A stretch of DNA of 5,673 bases. It comes from CAYMLL01 sp964390645 (GTDB lineage: Bacteria > Planctomycetota > UBA8108). Made by a program: the position numbers and the translations under genes. Positions within the stretch are counted from its first letter, which is position 1, and each line of letters starts with the position of its first letter. Below, in pieces: positions 1 to 5,673 of the stretch. The stretch lies in the NCBI GenBank assembly GCA_964390645.1, contig CAYMLL010000411.1, positions 1-5,673 of the forward strand, read 5' to 3'. The notes beneath the pieces were generated by a model. The model was not told the origin of the DNA, searched no databases, and saw only the letters and a program-made list of their open reading frames with translations.

Positions 1-1
1 C

Positions 2-484
2 TACCAGGAGCTTCGACGACTCTCCCACGGCCTCCTGTCGCGCGAGCCTCCGGCACAGCCCTTCCAGACCACCGAGCTGGTGCACGAGGCGTACCTGCGG
101 CTGTCCGCCGGTCGGGAGATTCGCTTCGAGAGTCGCGCCCACTTCTTCGGTATCGCGGCGGAGGCGATGCGCCGGATCCTCATCGAGGACGCGCGGCGAC
201 GGCGGACGGCGAAACGCGGCGGCCAGAAGCGACGGGTGCCGCTCGGCGAGGGCGATCTCATCGTCGAGGCCGATGTCGACCTGCTGGCCCTCGACGAAGC
301 CCTCGAGGAACTGGAGCGTCTCGACTCGCGGACGGCCCAGGTCGTCAAGTACCGTTTCTTCCTCGGACTGACGGTCGAGGAGACCGCACAGCTTCTCGAG
401 GTGTCACCGAGGACCGTCAAGACCGACTGGCAGTTCGCGAAGGCCTGGATCAAGGAGAGGCTGAGCCGAGGGGATTCGCAGTAG
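2..484 (+). CDS. ECF sigma factor, TIGR02999-like (5' partial)
   Basis: This is the C-terminal 160 residues of a sigma-70 family ECF factor; the reading frame is open to the left edge, so the true start is outside the window. The visible protein begins with a YQELRRLSHGLLSRE stretch and TTELVHEAYLRL, the region 2 hallmark of the TIGR02999 (Sig-70_X6) group, followed by HFFGIAAEAMRRILIEDARR (residues 48-67) and a basic linker. Region 4 lies at about residues 95-152, with the helix-turn-helix in GLTVEETAQLLEVSPRTVK (122-140), which would contact the -35 element. Family members are about 180 residues, so only some 20-25 are missing. An internal GTG at 80 lies inside region 2 and is not a credible start. 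The role is to direct RNA polymerase to a stress- or signal-dependent regulon. No anti-sigma factor or kinase is visible nearby. The family call is from memory of motifs; the sigma-factor call itself is secure. Confidence 0.93.
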   Translation, partial: YQELRRLSHGLLSREPPAQPFQTTELVHEAYLRLSAGREIRFESRAHFFGIAAEAMRRILIEDARRRRTAKRGGQKRRVPLGEGDLIVEADVDLLALDEALEELERLDSRTAQVVKYRFFLGLTVEETAQLLEVSPRTVKTDWQFAKAWIKERLSRGDSQ

Positions 485-560
485 TCCCGTCCCTGCCGGC
501 CGGCGTCTCCCGAACCGCAGTGCGAGCGAGCGTCTCCCCAGGACCGCGACCGGAGTCACC

Positions 561-567
561 GAAGGTG
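561..567 (+). promoter_or_regulatory. Ribosome binding site deciding the transferase start
   Basis: GAAGGTG lies six bases before ATG 574. It is a moderate Shine-Dalgarno match. The alternative in-frame GTG at 520 has no comparable site and would put 18 charged and proline-rich residues before the signal peptide, so the ATG is preferred. Confidence 0.5.
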
Positions 568-573
568 CCGTGG

Positions 574-2277
574 ATGAAGACGAGAACGATCCGGTCGCGA
601 GCTCTGCTCGTGGCCGCCCCGGCCTTGCTGCTCCCGCTCGTGACGGCGGGGTGTGCGGGCTCCGGACCCGTGCGCGCGCCCCACGGGATGGTCGTCTCGC
701 AGGAGTCGACCGCGTCCCGGGTCGGTGTCGACGTGCTGCGCGAGGGCGGAACGGCCATCGACGCGGCGGTGGCGACGGCGTTCGCGCTGGCGGTCACGCA
801 CCCGACCGCCGGGAACGTCGGCGGCGGTGGCTTCCTGGTCTACCGGCCGGCCGACGGCGAGCCGATCGCGTACGACTTTCGCGAGACGGCGCCCGCCGCG
901 GCCACGGCGACGATGTGGCTCGTCGATGGCGAGTACGATCGGGATCGCCACCACGAGAGTCACCTGGCCGTAGGGGTCCCCGGAACCGTGGCGGGGCTCC
1001 ACCTCGCCTGGCGTGATCAGGGCCGGCTGCCGTGGAGGCGTCTGGTGAAGCCGGCCATCGTTCTGGCCCGGGATGGATTCGTCGTCACCGAAGGGCTGGC
1101 GGGCTCGCTCGTCAAGGCACTCCCACGGCTGCGGAGCTACCCCGCCTCCGTCGCCCAGTTCACGAAGAACGGAACGCCCTACGAAGCCGGTGACATCCTC
1201 AGGCAACCGGACCTCGCCGGCACGCTGCGTCGCATCGCGGAGCAGGGCCCGGACGGCTTCTACGAGGGAGAGACGGCCGAGCTCATCGAGAAGGAGATGC
1301 GAGCGAACGGCGGGATCATCACCCGGCAGGATCTCGCGGCGTACGTCCCGAAACGACGCGAGCCCGTGCGAGGCAGCTACCGTGGCCACGAGATCATCTC
1401 CATGCCGCCGCCGAGCTCCGGCGGTGTCGCGGTCGTCGAGATGCTGAACATCCTCGAGGGCTACGACCTCGCGCAGGCCGGTTCCGGCTCCGACGAGACC
1501 TGCCATCTCTACGCCGAGGCCATGCGCCGGGCCTTCGCCGATCGTGCCCGCCACCTCGGTGACCCGGACTTCAATCCGGCGATGCCGGTCACCCGCCTGA
1601 CCTCGAAGGCGTACGCGGCGGAGCTCCGCAGGACGATCCGTCCCGACCGGGCGTCCGGGTCAACCCCCGAGAGCTTCGAGTGGCCCTTCGAGAGCCCGGA
1701 GACCACCCACCTCTCCGTCGTCGACGCGCAGCGCAACGCCGTGGCGATGACCTACACTCTCGAGCACCGCTACGGCGCCGCCATCGTCGTGCCGGGCGGC
1801 GGCTTCCTGCTCAACAACGAGATGGGCGACTTCAACCCCGCAGCTGGACTGACGACGGCCCATGGGCTGATCGGCACCGATCCGAACCTGACCGCTCCCG
1901 GCAAGCGCATGCTCTCGAGCATGACGCCGACCATCGTCGCGAAGGACGGGAAGCTGCTGATGGTCACCGGAAGCCCCGGCGGCCGGACGATCATCAACAC
2001 GGTGCTGCAGACCATCGTCAACGTCGTCGACTTCGGCATGGACGCCCAGCAGGCAGTCGACGCCGGGCGCGTGCACCACCAGTGGCTGCCGGACCGGATC
2101 TCCCACGAGCAGCGCGCCGTCACCCCCGCCGTCGCCGAGCTCCTTCGGCAGCGGGGACACGTGCTCGCAGAGGTCGAGTCCCAGGGCGTCGCACAGGTCA
2201 TCGTCGTGGATCCTGACGGCGAGCTCGAGGGCGGCAGCGACCGTCGCTCCCCCGACGGCGAGGCGATCGGGCACTGA
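574..2277 (+). CDS. ggt: Gamma-glutamyltransferase precursor (GGT)
   Basis: The gene encodes a 567-residue exported N-terminal-nucleophile hydrolase that cleaves gamma-glutamyl bonds (glutathione, gamma-glutamyl peptides) and transfers the gamma-glutamyl group to water or amino acids. Residues 1-27 are a signal peptide with a basic start and a leucine/alanine-rich core ending TAGC, possibly a lipoprotein site at Cys27. Arg103 in DFRE matches the substrate-carboxylate Arg114 of E. coli GGT. The precursor should cut itself before Thr377 in ETTHLSVVD, giving a beta subunit of 191 residues, as in E. coli. Ser448-Ser449 (SSMTPT), Asp419 (GDF) and Gly469-Gly470 (GSPGG) all sit 14 below their E. coli counterparts (462/463, 433, 483/484), showing a gap-free beta-subunit alignment so far. 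The lid loop is present at full length. Glu397 and Glu416 replace E. coli Asn411 and Gln430. It follows the sigma factor by 89 bases. The family call is secure; exact substrate is unknown. Confidence 0.96.
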   Translation: MKTRTIRSRALLVAAPALLLPLVTAGCAGSGPVRAPHGMVVSQESTASRVGVDVLREGGTAIDAAVATAFALAVTHPTAGNVGGGGFLVYRPADGEPIAYDFRETAPAAATATMWLVDGEYDRDRHHESHLAVGVPGTVAGLHLAWRDQGRLPWRRLVKPAIVLARDGFVVTEGLAGSLVKALPRLRSYPASVAQFTKNGTPYEAGDILRQPDLAGTLRRIAEQGPDGFYEGETAELIEKEMRANGGIITRQDLAAYVPKRREPVRGSYRGHEIISMPPPSSGGVAVVEMLNILEGYDLAQAGSGSDETCHLYAEAMRRAFADRARHLGDPDFNPAMPVTRLTSKAYAAELRRTIRPDRASGSTPESFEWPFESPETTHLSVVDAQRNAVAMTYTLEHRYGAAIVVPGGGFLLNNEMGDFNPAAGLTTAHGLIGTDPNLTAPGKRMLSSMTPTIVAKDGKLLMVTGSPGGRTIINTVLQTIVNVVDFGMDAQQAVDAGRVHHQWLPDRISHEQRAVTPAVAELLRQRGHVLAEVESQGVAQVIVVDPDGELEGGSDRRSPDGEAIGH

Positions 2278-2612
2278 CACGCCCGGCGACGGTGGGCCGG
2301 AGACGGGAGTGACAGGAGTGGGTGCGTGAACCGCTCCGGACCGCAGCACGCACGATCCGAGCTCGCGGCCCCTGGTTGCTGTCACTTCGGTCGACTCTGC
2401 TTCTCGAGAGAGTGCGACTCCACACACGAGTTCGGGCCTGCACGATCGAAACCCACCCACCGGTGACAGGGCAGCGGACAGGGTTCCTGCGCTTCGGGCG
2501 ATCTCGCAACAACGCCACCGAGGCAAGCAAACGGGGCTGGCGAGGATCGTTCCGCACCAGCCCTGCTCGTCTCGGCGATCGACGGGGAGCGAATCTCCGT
2601 CAAGTCGTTCTA
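2278..2612. other. Convergent intergenic region
   Basis: These 335 bases lie between the ends of the transferase (+) and the unrecognised minus-strand ORF. Open frames here have no family resemblance and look like chance frames in GC-rich DNA. One frame begins with GTG 2326 preceded by AGGAG and runs 46 codons, but its composition is not protein-like. A small hairpin with arms CCGGC (2283-2287) and GCCGG (2296-2300) just after the transferase stop lacks a T-run. The clearest structure is the 7-base-pair hairpin listed separately at 2534-2563. Confidence 0.6.
2534..2563 (-). terminator. Possible terminator for the 2613-3413 ORF
   Basis: GGGCTGG (2534-2540) and CCAGCCC (2557-2563) form a perfect 7-base-pair stem with a 16-base loop, about 50 bases past the minus-strand stop. 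Reading on the minus strand the stem is followed by CGTTTGC, only a weak T-run. The long loop and poor tract make this tentative. Confidence 0.3.
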
Positions 2613-3413
2613 TCAGGGCCAATCGCCGGTGCTCTGCAGAGACTCGAAGGCTTCACCGAGCTCCGGCTGGGCCGCCGACTCGAAAAGGAAATCACCCGGA
2701 CGGATGACGCCGTCGCGGGGATCCTTGTAGGTCGGGCAGATGGAGTAGCGCGGGAGCCCTCCATGGACCGGTCTCTTGACCAGATCGAGGAGACCCTCGC
2801 GGTGCAACTCGCGCAGGTCTCCTCGGGTCCTGATCAGCGGGGTTCCATCCGTGTCGAGCCCGTTTTCCTCCGCCATCTCCAGCAGGAGAGGGTGGGTGTC
2901 CATCTGGTCGATCGCGTCCTCCGTGTAGATGGGAAAGATGAGCACCCAGAGACCGAGCGGGTTGTTGCTGAAGTAACCCCCGCGCAGGTCCATCAGGTCG
3001 CTCTGTCGGAAGGGAAAAGGGAGATCTGTTGTGAGCGGATCGACTCCCGCCGACGGGAAGAGGTAGAGCGCGGCATCCTCGGCGATCTCGAAAGCTTCGT
3101 CTCCGGCGCTGTCGTCGGTGAAAGCATCACCACTGATTTCTCCCAGTACATGAAAGAAGACCGGGTGACCCGAGTGCGTCTGTGCCGGAAGCACTATGAA
3201 ATTCCGGAAGCCTCGATGATCGTCGTTGGGGGAAGCCTCGGAAATGAAGGGAAACAGCGAATCCGAAGTCAGAATCTCTGGACACCGCCCCGCCTGGCCG
3301 ACCGGTCCGTCGAGAGTGCTCAACGGACGCGGAATCGACCCGGCCCCTCCGCCATCGAGCGTCCCGAAACGGAGGCGGTGCGGTCTGGTCAGCCGTCCGT
3401 CGAAACCGTGCAA
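2613..3413 (-). CDS. Hypothetical protein, start uncertain, possibly 5'-truncated
   Basis: I do not recognise this protein. From TTG at 3413 it would be 266 residues. Residues from about 45 onward read as a normal globular protein: acidic patches (FTDDSAGDEAFEIAED, 98-113), a hydrophobic strand in NNPLGLWVLIFPIYTEDAID (150-169), and a C-terminal part with GDLRELHREGLLDLVKRP (198-215) and ICPTYKDPRDG (225-235). Its codons end mostly in G or C, and the plus-strand frame opposite looks like an antisense shadow, which supports the minus strand. Cysteines are at 44 and 226. No signal peptide or long membrane segment is visible. The first 44 residues come from the 90-base repeat and include a repeated DGGGxGSxPRPL motif. 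The frame stays open to 3542 but contains no ATG upstream of residue 141; other starts are TTG 3413, TTG 3323 and GTG 3194. It could be a gene with a rare start or a 5'-truncated remnant. Confidence 0.55.
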   Translation of the reverse strand: MHGFDGRLTRPHRLRFGTLDGGGAGSIPRPLSTLDGPVGQAGRCPEILTSDSLFPFISEASPNDDHRGFRNFIVLPAQTHSGHPVFFHVLGEISGDAFTDDSAGDEAFEIAEDAALYLFPSAGVDPLTTDLPFPFRQSDLMDLRGGYFSNNPLGLWVLIFPIYTEDAIDQMDTHPLLLEMAEENGLDTDGTPLIRTRGDLRELHREGLLDLVKRPVHGGLPRYSICPTYKDPRDGVIRPGDFLFESAAQPELGEAFESLQSTGDWP

Positions 3414-3466
3414 CGGACGCGGAACCGACCCGGTTCCTCCGCCATCGGAGATCCCGGAACCGAGGC
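3305..3466. repeat. Two-copy direct repeat, 90-base period
   Basis: Copy 1 (3305-3376) and copy 2 (3395-3466) match at 58 of 72 positions by hand count and share an identical run CAACGGACGCGGA (3321, 3411). The period of 90 is a multiple of three. In the minus-strand ORF frame each copy encodes DGGG(T/A)GS(V/I)PRPL followed four residues later by DG. The similarity continues weakly to the left of copy 1 with a one-base indel. Copy 2 can fold: CGGTTC (3431-3436) with GAACCG (3457-3462), enclosing CTCCG/CGGAG around a CCAT loop. Confidence 0.75.
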
Positions 3467-3507
3467 AAGGTGACGAATGTCCGCCTGGCCCCTCTCGACG
3501 ATCAAGA

Positions 3508-3560
3508 TGTTTTAATGTTTTTAGGTGTTTTATATCTCTTCTTTATTTTTTATATATTCC
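3508..3560. promoter_or_regulatory. AT-rich island, possible promoter region
   Basis: Only 10 of these 53 bases are G or C, in sharp contrast to the flanks. The plus strand is T-rich (34 T against 9 A). It contains TATAAA-like words on the minus strand (rc of 3528-3534) but no clear -35 partner at 17 bases. Its location, just upstream of the minus-strand ORF, makes a promoter or an upstream-activating curved element the simplest reading. A plus-strand frame from GTG 3470 crosses it and gains a hydrophobic segment only because the DNA is T-rich. Confidence 0.4.
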
Positions 3561-3827
3561 TGGTCTCGTCGGGCCGCACAGAGCTCTCGAGTTCGGTATT
3601 GAGCGTGGACTCCGGCGATTCAGACGGAACTCGTCACGAAGTCCTTACCTCGAGCGACGTCGACACCGACCGGGAGCGCACCCCCTCCCTCACCGCCTGG
3701 AGTCCGCCCTCGGTGAAGCCCGGAGAACGACGAGCGCCCTGATCTGGCTCGTTTCATCGCGTGACGAAGGTCGAACCCTGGCAACACGGGCCCTGGTGAC
3801 GAGGGGCTCCTAGAAAGAGCCGGTCCG
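3561..3827. other. Intergenic region between the two minus-strand genes
   Basis: No gene can be supported here. A minus-strand ATG near 3755 opens a frame of about 45 codons (MKRARSGRSS...) without a recognisable ribosome site or family. A loose inverted repeat, CGAGTTC (3588-3594) with GAACTCG (3627-3633), has a loop too long to be convincing. With the AT-rich island and the repeat, the gene-free stretch above the likely coding part of the downstream ORF is over 400 bases. Confidence 0.55.
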
Positions 3828-3867
3828 GAGGAAGTCGATCCGGCTTGCGCGCCGAATCGACTTCCTC
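3828..3867 (-). terminator. Strong hairpin, likely terminator of the glycosidase-like gene
   Basis: GAGGAAGTCGAT (3828-3839) and ATCGACTTCCTC (3856-3867) form a perfect 12-base-pair stem. After a single C:A mismatch the stem continues with CGGC/GCCG around the six-base loop TTGCGC (3845-3850). It begins 19 bases past the minus-strand stop at 3887. On the minus strand a CTCTTTCT tract follows about ten bases beyond the stem, so this is a hairpin terminator with an offset and imperfect T-run. Confidence 0.7.
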
Positions 3868-3886
3868 GGCCGTCGTCCCCGGGATC

Positions 3887-5014
3887 TCAGTTGCCCGCAC
3901 CGCCCCCGGCGGCCTGCAGCTCGGAAGTCGCCCTCTGGAGGACGGGCGCCAGGACCGGATCCGTCGAGTCGTCGGTCCAGAACTCCAGGAAGAGGGGACG
4001 GTAGGACACCCCGAGGTCCACCGAGTGATCGAGCACGGCGACGGGATCGCACGGAACGTTGCCGCCGTTCTGCTGACAGCCGTTGTTCCCGCCCAGCGCC
4101 GCCGCGTTGACCATCTGCAGCCCGACCAGGGGACGCCCCCGGAGCAGCCGGTAGATGTAGTGGAACGAGTTCGGACTGAGCTGCAGCCCGGCCAGCTCCG
4201 AGGCTGTGGGCCGGAGCGTGTTGAGCGAGTTCAGCTGCGCGCAGACGCGGTGGCCGAACTTCCGGTTCCCGTACGCGTAGCTCAGAATGGACTCCGCAAG
4301 GTAGCTCGCGGACTCGTCGAGCCGGCGGTGCGTCGTCCCGATGGGCAGCTTGATGATCTGGTCGGGAAACGCGCGAGCCGTGTCCCCGATGATGTCCCTG
4401 CCGATCCGGAGCATCCGCTGCGTCGTGTAGCCGGCGTCCAGGAATTCCTGAACCTGGTCCAGCTCGACACCACAGGGACCCGAAGAGACAACGGCGTGGG
4501 GAACGTACCAGTCGTTGGTGCGGAAATTGGCGAAGGCGGCCATGACCCCGACGACGGTCGGGTTTCTCGAGTAGCGCCGACCCATGGCCCGGATGAGCCT
4601 CCGCTTCGCGCCGTGGAACCCCGGGTCCCAGAAGACCGGAACACGCCGCACCGTGCAGGTGCCGGTGTCCAGCCACGGTATCGTGATCGCGCCGGGGGCG
4701 GACTGGATCCACCCCGGAGCATTCAGCGGGCTCGCCGAGATCGACAGCGCGACCTTGAGCCCCGACGCGCTCGCCTCGGCGATGCGCGCGTCGATCCTCG
4801 ACCAGTCGTACTGCTCCTCTGCGATCTCGACCTCGTTCCACGGGCGCGTCAAGAGGATCCCGACAATTCCCGGGTTCTCGAGAACCCGGGGCCCGATGGC
4901 CCTCTGAGCGTTCCACATCGCGTAGGAGCCGACCGTGTAGTCCTGTGCCCGAGCCGGCGAGCCGGGACCGAACAGAACGACCAGGATGCTGGCGAATGCA
5001 AACCCATGTCTCAT
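3887..5014 (-). CDS. Secreted TIM-barrel, glycoside-hydrolase-like protein
   Basis: The gene encodes 375 residues. Residues 1-23 are a signal peptide (basic start, AFASILVVLFG core, ARA before Gln24), so the mature protein is outside the cytoplasmic membrane. The layout resembles a (beta/alpha)8 glycosidase: IVGILLTRPWNEVE (50-63), then YDWSRIDARIAEASASGLKVALSIS (69-93), the pattern seen before strand 3 in GH5/GH42-type barrels, then NPTVVGVMAAFANFRTNDW (151-169), DQIIKLPIG (218-226), PLVGLQMVNAAA (295-306) and RPLFLEFWTDD (339-349). The usual Asn-Glu acid/base pair after strand 4 is not present; RTND occupies that area. Glu344 is the best carboxylate at a late strand. Cys313 and Cys322 are close enough to form a disulphide. 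A polysaccharide substrate is a guess. It has its own ribosome site and a hairpin after the stop, suggesting a single-gene unit. The fold call is moderate; the family is not identified. Confidence 0.8.
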   Translation of the reverse strand: MRHGFAFASILVVLFGPGSPARAQDYTVGSYAMWNAQRAIGPRVLENPGIVGILLTRPWNEVEIAEEQYDWSRIDARIAEASASGLKVALSISASPLNAPGWIQSAPGAITIPWLDTGTCTVRRVPVFWDPGFHGAKRRLIRAMGRRYSRNPTVVGVMAAFANFRTNDWYVPHAVVSSGPCGVELDQVQEFLDAGYTTQRMLRIGRDIIGDTARAFPDQIIKLPIGTTHRRLDESASYLAESILSYAYGNRKFGHRVCAQLNSLNTLRPTASELAGLQLSPNSFHYIYRLLRGRPLVGLQMVNAAALGGNNGCQQNGGNVPCDPVAVLDHSVDLGVSYRPLFLEFWTDDSTDPVLAPVLQRATSELQAAGGGAGN

Positions 5015-5020
5015 GAACTT

Positions 5021-5027
5021 CTCCCCC
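5021..5027 (-). promoter_or_regulatory. Ribosome binding site of the glycosidase-like gene
   Basis: On the minus strand GGGGGAG precedes ATG 5014 by six bases (AAGTTC). The purine run, the spacing and the immediate signal peptide together fix the start at this ATG. Confidence 0.7.
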
Positions 5028-5632
5028 GACCGGTGTGAGGCTCTGCGCCCACAGGCCCCGACCGCAGGCTCCCTGACGATTCGCTGTTTCGGTGTCCCCC
5101 GTCACCGGCCGGAGTGACTCCGACCTCGTAGCCAGTGGACGTCGTGCACACGGGGCGTGTCTCACCGACCAACGCAAGTTCGAAGCCATCCCCCGTGCGA
5201 ACGCACAAGTGGTCCCGCAGAAGGAGCTTGCGGGTACTCCGTGGTGCTTGCCGAGGCGGTGGCGGCAGCAGGGTAGTTCTAGAATCGAACGGTACGTGGC
5301 CCGCAATCGTACGCCGCCGCAGCGGACGCCTGGAAGTCCCCGGGCCGATTCCCCGATCCGTCGGACCGCCGAACACCGCAGACGGCTGACGGCAAAGCGC
5401 CCCGGTCGACGCGGGCGCCCGCGAGTCAGCGATCCCCCGGGACGAGGCAGCCGCCTGCGAGGTCGGCGGCTCTCACCCGGATCCGTGGCGCACGACGGAT
5501 CCGCCGGATCCACGGTGACAGCCGTCTTCTCGAGGTCCCGGCCCCGTCGGACCCTGGCGCTCCGAGTCTCGCGCACACGCCGGTGACGGCGACATCTCCG
5601 GTGCCGTTCGCCGGCTCAACGACCCCGGCCCC
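5028..5632. other. Upstream and right-edge region without a supported gene
   Basis: The region upstream of the glycosidase-like gene has several open frames on both strands, all arginine-, proline- and serine-rich, overlapping each other and lacking family motifs, as expected by chance at this GC content. It must contain that gene's promoter, but I could not find a -35/-10 pair with proper spacing. The palindrome TTCTAGAA (5277-5284) is the most AT-containing spot. Several hairpins and a GGATCC cluster lie at 5449-5515. Confidence 0.5.
5449..5471. repeat. Inverted repeat, GC-rich hairpin
   Basis: AGCCGCC (5449-5455) and GGCGGCT (5465-5471) can form a 7-base-pair stem with a 9-base loop. There is no T-run on either side, so a terminator role is not supported. 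At this base composition a chance origin is possible. Confidence 0.35.
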
Positions 5633-5673
5633 GGGGGGCGGGGGCCCCCCCCCGCCCCCACCCGCCCCCCCCG
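5633..5673. repeat. Low-complexity G/C fold-back at the window end
   Basis: A run of almost pure G is followed at once by almost pure C to the last base. GGGGGCGGGGG and CCCCCGCCCCC within it are complementary, so the end folds back on itself. It has the look of an assembly or sequencing edge artefact rather than genomic function. Confidence 0.7.

Noticed and set aside
495..504. GCCGGCCGGC palindrome after the sigma factor stop as a terminator
   Set aside because: It is a ten-base perfect palindrome without room for a loop and has no T-run; likely chance in GC-rich DNA.
520..573. Upstream GTG start for the transferase adding 18 residues
   Set aside because: The extension is proline- and charge-rich before a complete signal peptide, and the ATG at 574 has the better ribosome site.
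3305..3466. CRISPR array
   Set aside because: Only two diverged copies, the repeated unit is about 72 bases with an 18-base gap, and no cas gene is present.
2322..3473. 383-codon plus-strand frame opposite the unrecognised minus-strand ORF
   Set aside because: Its residues read as a typical antisense shadow (runs of V, R, E, Q), while the minus-strand frame has balanced hydrophobic and polar segments and better third-position bias.
3470..3742. 90-codon plus-strand frame with a hydrophobic, membrane-like stretch
   Set aside because: The hydrophobic segment arises only from the T-rich island; there is no ribosome site and the remainder is low in protein character.
3810..5576. 588-codon minus-strand frame overlapping the glycosidase-like gene
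   Set aside because: It is longer than the real gene but arginine- and proline-rich with no family motif, and it overlaps in another frame a protein with a signal peptide, ribosome site and barrel pattern. Long chance frames are common at this GC content.
5092..5586. 164-codon plus-strand frame at the right end
   Set aside because: Arginine-, serine- and proline-rich with no motif, competing with open frames on both strands; no convincing ribosome site.

Overview
The window is GC-rich, roughly two-thirds by eye, apart from one short AT-rich island. It shows high G/C at third codon positions, an ECF sigma factor of the TIGR02999 type and exported proteins. That fits a soil, sediment or marine bacterium of an Acidobacteriota, Gemmatimonadota or Planctomycetota kind. 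The phylum is an inference and cannot be fixed from this sequence. The low-complexity G/C fold-back at the right edge looks like the end of a contig.

Layout. Bases 2-484 (+) carry the C-terminal 160 residues of an ECF sigma factor whose start lies off the left edge. Ninety bases later, on the same strand, is a complete gamma-glutamyltransferase precursor (ATG 574 to stop 2277). It has an export signal and every landmark of the self-processing Ntn-hydrolase fold. A convergent gap of about 335 bases follows. The rest of the window is organised on the minus strand. An unrecognised ORF (2613-3413, open in frame up to 3542) has a convincing C-terminal two-thirds but no ATG near its upstream end. 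That upstream end is a two-copy, 90-base-period direct repeat next to a 53-base AT-rich island at 3508-3560. Further upstream on the same strand, a complete secreted TIM-barrel, glycoside-hydrolase-like protein (5014 to 3887) has a good ribosome binding site and a strong hairpin 19 bases past its stop. About 660 bases at the right edge hold no gene I can support.

How the genes relate. The sigma factor and gamma-glutamyltransferase are codirectional and could share transcripts, but the spacing does not prove it. TIGR02999 sigma factors are often next to a Ser/Thr protein kinase, and here the next gene is an exported peptidase-like enzyme. The two minus-strand genes are separated by the hairpin, so they are probably separate transcription units. 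I see no CRISPR array, tRNA, rRNA, transposase, phage gene or obvious multi-gene defence or biosynthetic system. The points most worth a second look are the pocket and lid residues of the transferase, the repeat, AT-island and start-less ORF cluster, and the missing acid/base motif in the glycosidase-like protein.
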